NCBI GenBank assembly: GCA_018399435.1 | Contig: JAGYOJ010000010.1 | Span: 1 to 16,294 of the forward strand | Origin: Actinomycetota bacterium | GTDB lineage: Bacteria; Actinomycetota; Humimicrobiia; Humimicrobiales; Humimicrobiaceae | Length of the DNA stretch: 16,294 bases | Direction: 5' to 3' | Part shown: piece by piece, positions 7,383 to 14,722 of the stretch | How the letters are laid out: every line of letters starts with the position of its first letter | Position numbering within the stretch: position 1 is the first letter of the stretch | The notes under the pieces: model-generated | The model's database searches: none | Told to the model about the DNA's origin: nothing | The model's input: only the letters and a program-made list of their open reading frames with translations | Position numbers and translations under genes: made by a program

Positions 7383-8543
7383 TTATTTTCTCATTTTTCT
7401 AATTATATTCAAATAAAAAATAATTAGCTCCCTAGATGCATTTTTAAGAAGCTGCCTTGAATTCTTAATAGCCTCATCAAGGCTCATTGGCCTGTTAATT
7501 ATTGAAAAATTTCCGCTGAAAAGCTTTGAGTATTTTTTTTCAATTTCTGTCCTCTGCCCAAAAACCGAGCCATTGATAGTAATTACAGGAATATCATATT
7601 TAGAAGCTACTTTAGCCACGCCATAAGCGCTTTTGCCATAATATGTTTGCTTATCCATGGAGCCTTCGCCAGAAATAACTAAATTGCAGTCCTTTATTTT
7701 TTTTTCTAATGATACTGCCTCTATTACTATGTCAACACCCGGGCGCAATTCTGCTTCAAGAAAAGCCGCAAGCCCTGCACCAAGCCCTCCAGCGGCTCCC
7801 GCCCCTTTAATATTTCCTATATCTTTTCCTAAATCTTTTTTTATAACTTTTGCTATATTTCTCAAACCCCTGTCAAGCTCTTCTACCATTTTCTGGTCTG
7901 CCCCTTTCTGAGGGCTATAAACATAAGCTGCGCCCCTTTTGCCCCATAAGGGATTATCTACATCGCATGCAACATCAAATTCAACTTCCCCTACCCTTGG
8001 ATGGATATTTTTTGTATCTATTTTTTTAACTTCTTTCATCTGCTTTCCGCCCAAGCCAAGCTCTTTATTTCCTTTGCCATAAAACTTAATTCCTAAAGCC
8101 TGGGCCATTCCCATGCCTGCATCAGTTGTGGCGCTGCCTCCTATCCCTATAATAATTTTTTTGCAGCCCATATCTAAAGCTTTTTCTATAAGCTGGCCGG
8201 TTCCATAAGTAGTAGTCTCTTTTGGGTTCCTCTTATCCTTTGGGACAAGCCAGACCCCTGAAGCTGCAGCCATCTCAATTACTGCAATATTCCCCTTTAT
8301 AATGCCAAAACTTGCTTCAACGGGCTCCCCTAAAGGACCTTTAACTTCCACCTTTACAAGCTTTCCATTCTGGCTTTCAACCAGTGTATTTACCGTGCCT
8401 TCTCCTCCATCAGCAACCGGCACGGTTACTACGTCTATTCTGCTGTCTACCTCTTTTATGGTTTCAGCTATAGTATTGCAGACCTCTAAAGCAGAAAGGC
8501 TCCCTTTATATTTGTCGCAGGCAACCACTATTTTTAAACCCAT
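7383..8543 (-). CDS. Glycerate kinase, GarK/GlxK type
   Basis: A 386-residue glycerate kinase of the GarK/GlxK (type 1) family, which typically converts D-glycerate and ATP to 2-phosphoglycerate, feeding lower glycolysis and serine-related carbon. Motifs in order are DKYKGSLSA (10-18), ADGGEGT (44-50), GIGGSATTDAG (133-143), CDVDNPL (193-199), GAGAAGGLGAG (247-257) and SGEGSMDKQT (291-300), the last two lining the active-site cleft. The second Gly usually seen in TDGG is Ala here, a mild change. The C-terminal tail is basic (LNIIRKMRK). The start follows the dagK-like stop with one base between, and an AAGGGA ribosome site lies within the end of that gene, so the pair is probably coupled. Whether the product is 2- or 3-phosphoglycerate cannot be read from the sequence. 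Confidence 0.94.
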   Translation of the reverse strand: MGLKIVVACDKYKGSLSALEVCNTIAETIKEVDSRIDVVTVPVADGGEGTVNTLVESQNGKLVKVEVKGPLGEPVEASFGIIKGNIAVIEMAAASGVWLVPKDKRNPKETTTYGTGQLIEKALDMGCKKIIIGIGGSATTDAGMGMAQALGIKFYGKGNKELGLGGKQMKEVKKIDTKNIHPRVGEVEFDVACDVDNPLWGKRGAAYVYSPQKGADQKMVEELDRGLRNIAKVIKKDLGKDIGNIKGAGAAGGLGAGLAAFLEAELRPGVDIVIEAVSLEKKIKDCNLVISGEGSMDKQTYYGKSAYGVAKVASKYDIPVITINGSVFGQRTEIEKKYSKLFSGNFSIINRPMSLDEAIKNSRQLLKNASRELIIFYLNIIRKMRK

Positions 8544-8544
8544 G

Positions 8545-9453
8545 TCATCCCTTTGGTAAAAATATTTTTAATGCGCTCTTAGCAGGCTTTACCTCTATAG
8601 GCAAACTGCTTAAAACATCTCCGTCCAGTTGTATCTTAAGATTGTCCTTAATGCCTTCTTTTTTATCTTTGATATTAATTTTTACCCTATTATTTGTCTG
8701 GAAGTAAATAACATCATCAAAATCTATATGCCGGGTAGTAAAAATTCCTATAACATTACGAAGAAAACTAAACTTATTGCTATTTCTAAAAATGCAAACA
8801 TCTAAAAACCCGTCTTCCGTAGAAGCATGCGGGGTTATCTTTGCGAGAGGGTTTCCGTAAGATTTTACATTATTTATTATGCAAAAATAGCCTTCATATT
8901 TTTCAAATTTACCCAATTTAATTACAACTTTAACCGGCTTATGCAAAAGAAATGCCCTTATTCCATAAAGTATATAAGCTATTATCTTTAGCTTTCTTTT
9001 TACCATTAAATTAATTTCAGATAATGCTTTTACGTCAAATCCATATGAGCACATCATCAAAAAATATTGCTTATCATTTATTAAACCCAAATCTATGGTT
9101 TTTAAATTCTCTTTTTTAAATAATCTTATTGCTTTCTTAACTGATAAGGGAATTCCCTTTTCCCGGGCAAAAGCATTTGTAGTCCCATGAGGTATTATAC
9201 CCAAAGGTATGTCTTTATAAGCTAGCGCATTGACAGCTTCATTTATAATGCCGTCCCCGCCCATAGCAGTTACAAAATCTATGCCATTGCTGTTTAATAT
9301 CTCGGGTATCCTATCTTTTGCCTCTCCCACTACAGATGTCTTTAAAGTTTCAGCTGATATATTTGATTTGGACAAATTTTTTATAGTGTTTTCTACTGCC
9401 CTCTCACTTATATTCCCGGTTAAAGTATTATATACTAGAAGAGTTTTCATCAT
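8545..9453 (-). CDS. Diacylglycerol kinase-like lipid kinase (DagK/YegS/BmrU family)
   Basis: A 302-residue protein with the diacylglycerol kinase catalytic fold. The nucleotide-binding block AMGGDGIINE (63-72) is the family's GGDGTxNE with Thr changed to Ile. HGTTNAFARE (89-98) corresponds to GTxNDFAR with Asp changed to Ala, as in several bacterial members. TEDGFLDV (212-219) is the conserved C-domain segment. Members phosphorylate diacylglycerol or related lipids at the inner membrane surface, recycling lipid to phosphatidic acid. The exact lipid is unknown here. Two consecutive ATGs (9453 and 9450) can serve as start. The ribosome site is weak and the start is one base from the mtnP-like stop, so translation is probably coupled. 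No membrane segment is obvious, consistent with peripheral attachment. Confidence 0.87.
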   Translation of the reverse strand: MMKTLLVYNTLTGNISERAVENTIKNLSKSNISAETLKTSVVGEAKDRIPEILNSNGIDFVTAMGGDGIINEAVNALAYKDIPLGIIPHGTTNAFAREKGIPLSVKKAIRLFKKENLKTIDLGLINDKQYFLMMCSYGFDVKALSEINLMVKRKLKIIAYILYGIRAFLLHKPVKVVIKLGKFEKYEGYFCIINNVKSYGNPLAKITPHASTEDGFLDVCIFRNSNKFSFLRNVIGIFTTRHIDFDDVIYFQTNNRVKINIKDKKEGIKDNLKIQLDGDVLSSLPIEVKPAKSALKIFLPKG

Positions 9454-9454
9454 T

Positions 9455-10264
9455 TTAATTTACCACTGCATCTTTTAAAGCTCTCGGACAAATACAATCC
9501 CTCTTGCCTACAACCCTGGGTATAGATTTAAATAAAAGATCCCTTAATTTATCCAAATTTTTTGAAAATATTTTTATAATTTCTTCACTGCTCACAGGCT
9601 TTATATCAGAGTTTTCCTCAAGCCCAACATCATAATCTGTAATCAATGAAATATTAACATAACAAATTTCAAGCTCTCTTGCCAAAATGCTTTCCGGATA
9701 CTGGGTCATGTTTATTACTTCCCAGCCCATGGATGAAAACCACCTGCTTTCAGCCTTTGTGCTAAACCTTGGGCCCTGTATAACCACGACAGTCCCCCTG
9801 TCATGGTAATCTATTTTTAGCTCTTCTGCTGACTGGCATACTATTTCCCTCATCCTTGCACAATAAGGCTCTGCAGCTGCTATATGTATGGTTTTTGGGC
9901 CATCATAGAAGGTATCAGGCCTTCCTTTTGTCCTATCTACAAACTGGTCACAAATAACAAAATCGCCCGGCTTTATACCCGGCTGGAGGCTTCCTGAAGC
10001 GCAAGGGCCAAATATGTGTTCAACCCCTAATTGCTTCATTGCATGAACATTTGCCCTGAAATTTATTTTATGGGGAGGCAGATTATGGCCTTTCCCATGT
10101 CTGGGCATAAATGCTACGTCTACTCCATCAACATCTCCTATCATTACTTTATCTGAAGGTTTGCCGTAAGGGGTTTTAATATCTAATTCTTCCTTTATTT
10201 TTAAAAATGAATAAAAACCTGATCCCCCAAAAACTCCAACCTTAGCCTTGCTTGTTTTTGCCAT
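9455..10264 (-). CDS. mtnP: S-methyl-5'-thioadenosine phosphorylase (MTAP/PNP family)
   Basis: A 269-residue phosphorylase that splits a purine nucleoside with phosphate, most likely 5'-methylthioadenosine to adenine and 5-methylthioribose-1-phosphate. Motifs are GGSGFY (13-18), PRHGKGH (54-60, phosphate binding), the FGPCASGSLQPGIKPGD block (85-101), QGPRFST (163-169), MTQYPE (186-191) and TDYD (209-212). The two Asp residues of TDYD mark 6-aminopurine nucleosides, as in human MTAP, against the Asn seen in inosine/guanosine phosphorylases. A related inosine-producing branch (methylthioinosine phosphorylase) uses similar residues and cannot be ruled out by eye. GAAGGGAAG precedes the ATG. It follows adenosine kinase by 21 bases, making a compact pair for recovering the nucleoside by-products of S-adenosylmethionine reactions. 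Confidence 0.9.
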   Translation of the reverse strand: MAKTSKAKVGVFGGSGFYSFLKIKEELDIKTPYGKPSDKVMIGDVDGVDVAFMPRHGKGHNLPPHKINFRANVHAMKQLGVEHIFGPCASGSLQPGIKPGDFVICDQFVDRTKGRPDTFYDGPKTIHIAAAEPYCARMREIVCQSAEELKIDYHDRGTVVVIQGPRFSTKAESRWFSSMGWEVINMTQYPESILARELEICYVNISLITDYDVGLEENSDIKPVSSEEIIKIFSKNLDKLRDLLFKSIPRVVGKRDCICPRALKDAVVN

Positions 10265-10285
10265 TTTCTTCCCTTCTATAAAAAA

Positions 10286-11284
10286 TTATTTATAAAATTC
10301 TTCTTCTTTTACCAGTTCCATTAATGATTTTTTAGGCCTGGCCCCAAACTGCTTAATAATATCGCAGGCCACAATGCTCCCAATTTTTCCGCAAGTTTCC
10401 AGGCCATAACCATTCACAAAGCCATGCAAAAAACCTGCAGCATACAGGTCACCAGCTCCTGTAGTATCAATCACGCAGTCCGCTGTTTTGGGCTTAATAT
10501 TTACCGCCCTTCCTTCACTTACTATAATCGAGCCTTTCTCTGACCTTGTTATAACAGAAACCAGGTCCAGGCTTTTACATTTATTTATTGCCTCGCTTAA
10601 ATCTTCAGTTTCAAATAATGCTTTAATCTCATCTTCATTTGCAAACACTATATCTAAATCATTATTAATTAAACTAATAAAATCAACCCTGTGGCAATCC
10701 ACGCAAAATTTATCAGACAGGCTTAAGGCAGTCTTTCCATTTGCCCTTTTAGCTATCTCAATTGCCTTAAGGAATGCCTCTTTTGCTTCTTTGCTATCCC
10801 AGAGATAGCCTTCAAGATATATTATCTTGGCTTTTGAAATAAGGTCAGAATCTATATCTTCTTTTCGGAGCGTGCCTGCAATGCCCAGGCAAGTATTCAT
10901 GGTCCTCTGGGCATCAGGGGTAACTAAAACTACACAATGCGCCGTAGAAGGCCCATCCTTTGATTTTTTAGTATTAAATGTAACTCCTATCCTTTTTAAG
11001 CTTTCCTCAAATGCATGGCCCTGCTCATCTTCTTTTACCTTGCCAATAAAAGCAACTTTGCTCCCAAGGGAAGCAAGGCCTGCTATAGTATTGGCAACTG
11101 AGCCTCCTGAGTTTTTTTCTACAATCTCAATAGCTTTACATATTTTTTTAGATTCGATCTCATCAACTAGCTTCATTGATCCTTTTTGAAGCTTGTGAAT
11201 CTCTATGAATTCTTCTTTAACATTTGCAAGCATATCAACTATTGCATTACCTATGCCAACAACATCATATGTTTTTTTGGCCAT
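10286..11284 (-). CDS. Adenosine kinase (PfkB/ribokinase family)
   Basis: A 332-residue PfkB-family carbohydrate/nucleoside kinase. GNAIVD (12-17) and the SGGSVANT block (59-66) form the substrate side. ANEDE (215-219) and the second PfkB signature DTTGAGDLYAAGF (273-285) hold the anion hole and the catalytic Asp279. The opening YDVVGIGNAIVDMLA and overall length match bacterial adenosine kinases, which make AMP from adenosine and ATP. Co-localisation with MTA phosphorylase supports this over a sugar kinase, though substrate assignment within PfkB proteins is easy to get wrong. It is the first gene of the six-gene minus-strand run and the likely promoter-proximal one. GGAG lies 6 bases before the ATG. 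No riboswitch-like structure was recognised in its leader. Confidence 0.85.
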   Translation of the reverse strand: MAKKTYDVVGIGNAIVDMLANVKEEFIEIHKLQKGSMKLVDEIESKKICKAIEIVEKNSGGSVANTIAGLASLGSKVAFIGKVKEDEQGHAFEESLKRIGVTFNTKKSKDGPSTAHCVVLVTPDAQRTMNTCLGIAGTLRKEDIDSDLISKAKIIYLEGYLWDSKEAKEAFLKAIEIAKRANGKTALSLSDKFCVDCHRVDFISLINNDLDIVFANEDEIKALFETEDLSEAINKCKSLDLVSVITRSEKGSIIVSEGRAVNIKPKTADCVIDTTGAGDLYAAGFLHGFVNGYGLETCGKIGSIVACDIIKQFGARPKKSLMELVKEEEFYK

Positions 11285-11314
11285 AACAACTCCATAAAAA
11301 TTAAATCACTGAAC

Positions 11315-11343
11315 AATATATAATATATCAAATTATGGTTTAA
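11315..11343 (-). promoter_or_regulatory. Possible sigma-70-type promoter for the adenosine kinase operon
   Basis: Read on the minus strand, TTAAAC (11343-11338), a 17-base spacer and TATATT (11320-11315) precede adenosine kinase, giving a leader of about 25 bases. The -10 matches five of six bases but the -35 only three. Position in the divergent gap is the main support. Confidence 0.35.
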
Positions 11344-11466
11344 GTTAAAATTATTAAAAGTATTATTTGCTGCAAAGAAAAGCTTGCAATGATTATAGTG
11401 GTTTAGCCTTTAGTTTTTCTATACTTCTACATGAACCGCAATCTATTTTCCCTATAATTTCAACTC

Positions 11467-11495
11467 TTCATAAATAAAATGTATTAAATTATAAT
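11467..11495 (+). promoter_or_regulatory. Possible sigma-70-type promoter for yjbQ-rarA-Fe-S genes
   Basis: A perfect TATAAT at 11490-11495 follows TTCATA (11467-11472, four of six matches to TTGACA) by 17 bases, about 30 bases before the YjbQ ATG. A second TATAAT at 11453-11458 lacks a good -35. The remaining middle of the 241-base divergent gap (about 11345-11450) shows no gene or clear structured RNA. Confidence 0.45.
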
Positions 11496-11525
11496 TATTT
11501 AAAAGCACTTATAGAAAGGAAGAAA

Positions 11526-11924
11526 ATGCTTGAAACTTTAAACATTAAAACTAAAAGAAGAATACAGATGATAGATATTACTGGAGACATTAGCAAAATA
11601 GTTTCTGATAATAATGTCAAGAGTGGAATTTCAGTAGTATATGTTCCCCATACTACAGCAGCAATTACAATAAATGAGAGTGCAGACCCTTCAGTAAAAG
11701 ATGATATAATAACTAAATTAAAAGAGTTAGTTCCAGAAAGCGGCAAATATACTCATCTGGAGGGTAATTCAGATTCCCATATAAAAACTTCTATCTTTGG
11801 TGCTAGTGAACAAATTATAATAGAAGGCGGCAAGCTGGTGCTGGGGACATGGCAAAATATATACTTCTGTGAATTTGACGGCCCTAGAAATAGAAAAGCC
11901 TATGTAAAGTTAATAAAGCAATAA
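11526..11924 (+). CDS. yjbQ: YjbQ/UPF0047 family protein (secondary thiamine-phosphate synthase-like)
   Basis: A 132-residue YjbQ-family protein, the usual length for this compact fold. Conserved blocks are all present: PHTTAAITINESAD (41-54), HLEGNSDSHIKTSIFG (77-92) and LGTWQNIYFCEFDGPRNR (106-123). Escherichia coli YjbQ has a weak thiamine-phosphate synthase activity that can replace ThiE in vivo when overproduced. Its true role is unsettled, so that label should be read as a family name. GAAAGGAAG precedes the ATG. A later ATG at residue 15 would cut into the first strand and is less likely. rarA begins one base after its stop, so the two are probably cotranscribed. Confidence 0.9.
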   Translation: MLETLNIKTKRRIQMIDITGDISKIVSDNNVKSGISVVYVPHTTAAITINESADPSVKDDIITKLKELVPESGKYTHLEGNSDSHIKTSIFGASEQIIIEGGKLVLGTWQNIYFCEFDGPRNRKAYVKLIKQ

Positions 11925-11925
11925 T

Positions 11926-13263
11926 ATGACCTTATTTAATCAAGCTGAAAAAAAAGAATATGATAGCAATGCCCCTTTAGCTGACAGGATGAGGCCTAAA
12001 AATTTAGATGAGTTTGTAGGCCAAAAACATCTTGTTGGAAATAATAAGATTCTAAGGAGAATAATTGAAGAAGATAAAATTTATTCCATCATTTTCTGGG
12101 GCCCCCCAGGATCAGGAAAAACTACTCTTGCAAAAATCATAGCAAATAGCCCCTCCTATGAATTCATCCAGTTTTCTGCAGTTACATCAGGGATTAAGCA
12201 AATAAGGGATGTTATGCAAGCAGCCCAGAGCCAGGCAGGCGAGGGCAAAAAAACAATACTTTTTATAGATGAAATCCACAGGTTTAATAAAGCGCAGCAG
12301 GATGCTTTTCTCCCTTTTGTTGAAAAGGGCATCATAATACTTATAGGGGCCACTACTGAAAACCCTTCATTTGAAGTAAATTCTGCCCTTCTTTCAAGGT
12401 GTAAGGTATATATATTAGAAAAGCTTAAGCCTGAAGAAATTAAGGTACTTCTTAAGAGGTCATTAAAAGATAAGAAAAGGGGCCTGGGAAAATATGATAT
12501 AAACATAGGCAATGACACTATTGATTTTATAAGCAATTTCTCTGACGGAGATTCAAGAGTAGCATATAATATTTTAGAGCTTGCCTTTAACTCCATATCC
12601 AAAAAAGAAGGGCAAAAGATAAATATAGGTATTTCATTAATTGAAAATGTTATACAAAAGAAAGCTTTGCTTTATGACAAGCAGGGCGAAGAGCATTTTA
12701 ACCTTATCTCAGCCCTCCATAAATCCCTCAGGGGAAGCGACCCTGATGCTGCAGTATACTGGACTGTAAGGATGCTTGAAAGCGGAGAAGATCCTTTATA
12801 CATATTAAGGAGGATGACGGTTTGCGCATCAGAAGATATAGGCCTTGCGGACCCTGAAGCCCTAAAGCTAGTTATTGCAGCTAAAGACAGTTTTGAATTT
12901 TTAGGCCCTCCAGAAGGCTACCAGGCCATTATTGAGGCGGCATTATACCTTGCCCTTGCCCCTAAAAGCAACTCTGTCTATATGAGCCTAAATAATGCTA
13001 AAAAAGATGTTCATGAATACACAAACCAGCCTGTCCCCTATCATATAAGGAATGCCCCTACAAAACTAATGAAGGATTCTGGCTATGGAAAAGGATATAA
13101 ATATCCCCATAATTTTAAAAATGCTATAGTAAGGCAGCATTACCTGCCAGAAAAGCTTATCGGAAGAAAATATTATAATCCAAACCAGAGGGGTTTTGAG
13201 AAAACGCTAAAAAACAGGCTGGATGCGATAAAAAAGCTAAAGGAAGAAGATTTAAATGATTGA
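11926..13263 (+). CDS. rarA: Replication-associated recombination protein A (AAA+ ATPase)
   Basis: A 445-residue RarA/MgsA, the bacterial relative of eukaryotic WRNIP1. It is a clamp-loader-like AAA+ ATPase that acts at stalled replication forks and single-strand/double-strand junctions. Landmarks are PLADRMRPKNLDEFVGQ (17-33), Walker A GPPGSGKT (59-66), Walker B ILFIDEIHRF (111-120), sensor 1 GATTEN (141-146), the SRC arginine-finger region near residues 156-158, and the C-terminal tetramerisation domain with ASEDIGLADP, PPEGYQA, YPHNF and YYNPNQRG. Length and domain order are complete. The start lies two bases after the YjbQ stop codon region, with only a weak ribosome site, which suggests coupling. 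Its stop overlaps the start of the small Fe-S gene. Confidence 0.96.
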   Translation: MTLFNQAEKKEYDSNAPLADRMRPKNLDEFVGQKHLVGNNKILRRIIEEDKIYSIIFWGPPGSGKTTLAKIIANSPSYEFIQFSAVTSGIKQIRDVMQAAQSQAGEGKKTILFIDEIHRFNKAQQDAFLPFVEKGIIILIGATTENPSFEVNSALLSRCKVYILEKLKPEEIKVLLKRSLKDKKRGLGKYDINIGNDTIDFISNFSDGDSRVAYNILELAFNSISKKEGQKINIGISLIENVIQKKALLYDKQGEEHFNLISALHKSLRGSDPDAAVYWTVRMLESGEDPLYILRRMTVCASEDIGLADPEALKLVIAAKDSFEFLGPPEGYQAIIEAALYLALAPKSNSVYMSLNNAKKDVHEYTNQPVPYHIRNAPTKLMKDSGYGKGYKYPHNFKNAIVRQHYLPEKLIGRKYYNPNQRGFEKTLKNRLDAIKKLKEEDLND

Positions 13264-13573
13264 AAATATTATATTAATACTTATATCAGTGGCAATTGCA
13301 CTCATTCTTGCAACCTTAATTATTATCTTAAGCATTATTCTTCCCAATGAAAGAAAAAAGCCTAAAAAAGTTGAAGAAATACTGGATATTGCTCCGCATA
13401 GGGACTGTGGCGCATGCAGTTACCCAAACTGTGAAGCATATGCAAAAGCTATTTCAGAAGATCCTTCAATAATTAAAAAACATAAATGCCCGTTTATGTT
13501 TAAAGACAGCAAAAAAATAGATGAACTAGAAAAGATTTTAGATTATAAGATAAAAAATACTAAATCTAATTAA
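13256..13573 (+). CDS. Small membrane-anchored [4Fe-4S] protein, RnfB N-terminal-like
   Basis: A 105-residue protein. Residues 4-29 are one strongly hydrophobic helix, followed by a basic stretch (NERKKPKK). Residues about 40-82 match the Fe-S domain found near the start of RnfB and in corrinoid Fe-S proteins: Cys51, Cys54 and Cys59 in CGACSYPNC, then Cys78 in KHKCPF, ligands for one [4Fe-4S] cluster. RnfB proper continues with ferredoxin domains, but this protein stops after about 25 charged residues. The membrane helix plus this domain is therefore the RnfB N-terminal third standing alone. The ATG overlaps the rarA stop by 8 bases, and AAGGAAGAAGA lies upstream, so translational coupling is likely. 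No rnf genes are nearby. A role in electron transfer is inferred from the motif; partner and function are unknown. Confidence 0.8.
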   Translation: MIENIILILISVAIALILATLIIILSIILPNERKKPKKVEEILDIAPHRDCGACSYPNCEAYAKAISEDPSIIKKHKCPFMFKDSKKIDELEKILDYKIKNTKSN

Positions 13574-13640
13574 TATAATCCTTTTAATAGCCGGGAAATA
13601 GATTTATATTTGCCATTACATGGGTTAATTATTTTAATTT

Positions 13641-14483
13641 TTATTGATTTTCTTTTTTAATCTTTTCAGCCGCTTCTTTAAAGAACTGTTCAGCAAAAGA
13701 AGTGGGATAAGTCCTCTGTTTAAAAGATTTTGTTTCCAAAGTTTTTAAAAACCCTTTAAAGTCATCAAAATACGAGCCATATATATGGTAACTGTCAGCC
13801 ATGTCAACATACCTTCCAACTTTTACGCTTTTGCCGATTTTTTTAGATACTTCTTCAGCAATCTTTCTCTGCAGGTCAGTTAAGGCAAATATATTCATAA
13901 ATGCAGCTTTAAATGCATCCCTTGACCGCCAATGGGTATTCATGTTTAAAAATAGCCCTTCTTTGGGATCTTCTAATATCCTTAACCAAATCCTCTGCAG
14001 GCATGGCGGCTCATGGTGCCTGGAATCGATCTCTGGAACCCATGTTATTGCTTGAGACCTTCTGGTATAAAAACATTCGGCAAGGCTGTCAATCGCAGCA
14101 TTAATCTGGTTAATATTTTTGCCATTTGTAGGATAATTAAAAAGCCTGTCATGGTAACTATATGACCATCCATGCCCACCTATCCAGCTATCGTGTATGC
14201 CAAGCACAACTTCTTGCCTGTAAACTTCTAATTCATCTAAGCCAGTAGGAAGCGCGCGGTGTATCCTTGGCTCTTTAAATGGCTTGTTTATAACCATAAC
14301 CATTGTCGCATCCCTGCTGGGGGGATCCTTTGGCCGGTCATATTGTGTTTTTATTGCTATGCCTTTTTCCCAGGCCTCAACCAAAGATCTTTCCCATACT
14401 TCAGGTAAAGTAATCCCTTCAACCCTTAATACCGGTATATTGGCGCTACTAAAAGTTATATCTCTATCTTTTTTTTCTACCAT
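13641..14483 (-). CDS. Divergent thymidylate synthase (ThyA superfamily)
   Basis: A 280-residue protein of the thymidylate synthase fold, which methylates dUMP to dTMP with methylenetetrahydrofolate. Active-site elements can be placed: the nucleophile Cys161 in HEPPCLQRI, the paired Arg141-Arg142 in YTRRSQAITWVPEID (phosphate binding), WRSRDAF (185-191) for the QRSxD segment, Asn197 in FMNIFAL (Asn favours dUMP over dCMP) and DSYHIYGSY (230-238) for GDxHIY. The N-terminal 100 residues differ from Escherichia coli ThyA and carry YDRPKDPPSRDATM and EPRIHRALP, typical of an archaeal-like or lesser-known bacterial branch. A hydroxymethylase activity cannot be excluded. GAGGGG lies about 6 bases before the ATG. 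No dihydrofolate reductase or thyX is in view, so how folate is regenerated is not shown. Confidence 0.85.
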   Translation of the reverse strand: MVEKKDRDITFSSANIPVLRVEGITLPEVWERSLVEAWEKGIAIKTQYDRPKDPPSRDATMVMVINKPFKEPRIHRALPTGLDELEVYRQEVVLGIHDSWIGGHGWSYSYHDRLFNYPTNGKNINQINAAIDSLAECFYTRRSQAITWVPEIDSRHHEPPCLQRIWLRILEDPKEGLFLNMNTHWRSRDAFKAAFMNIFALTDLQRKIAEEVSKKIGKSVKVGRYVDMADSYHIYGSYFDDFKGFLKTLETKSFKQRTYPTSFAEQFFKEAAEKIKKENQ

Positions 14484-14561
14484 CTGTTCCCCTCAAATTA
14501 AAAATATAATAAAAAAAGTTTTTTCCTTTAGTAACAATTATAAATGGCTTGCTTAAAAAAA

Positions 14562-14632
14562 CTAAGCATTTTTTTCTTTTTTTTTAAAAATTCTTAAAAT
14601 GTAATTACATCTTAAGAAAAACCAATGCTTAG
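14562..14632. repeat. Long imperfect inverted repeat, possible terminator
   Basis: Two nested arm pairs share one axis. The outer arms CTAAGCATT (14562-14570) and AATGCTTAG (14624-14632) are perfect. The inner arms, TTCTTAAAATGTAA (14591-14604) and TTACATCTTAAGAA (14605-14618), pair with a single mismatch and no spacer. A T-rich stretch of 20 bases separates the left arms and only five bases the right ones. Read on the minus strand, the outer arm is followed by seven T (14561-14555), so it could end the DUF4126 transcript. A small mobile-element remnant is another possibility. The rest of the 239-base gap holds only a weak AT-only hairpin at 14682-14700. Confidence 0.55.
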
Positions 14633-14681
14633 GCTATCAAAAAACCCCTTACATAAATTTTTTGCTGCATTAAAATTCAAA

Positions 14682-14700
14682 ACTTTTAAAAATTAAAAGT
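14682..14700 (-). terminator. Small AT-only hairpin after DUF4126 gene
   Basis: ACTTTTAA and TTAAAAGT pair perfectly around a three-base loop, 22 bases past the DUF4126 stop, and on the minus strand are followed by TTTGAATTTT. The stem has only one G-C pair, so a terminator role is weakly supported. Confidence 0.25.
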
Positions 14701-14722
14701 AATTATTTATTTGCCCAAAGTA

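Noticed and set aside
11285..11525. Riboswitch or small RNA in the divergent gap before adenosine kinase
   Set aside because: Only short AT-rich pairings are visible, no known aptamer core was recognised, and the predicted leaders on both sides are short.
13574..13640. Bidirectional terminator between the Fe-S gene and thymidylate synthase gene
   Set aside because: Only a weak, bulged pairing (AATAGC with GCCATT, AAATA with TATTT) can be drawn; not enough to call.
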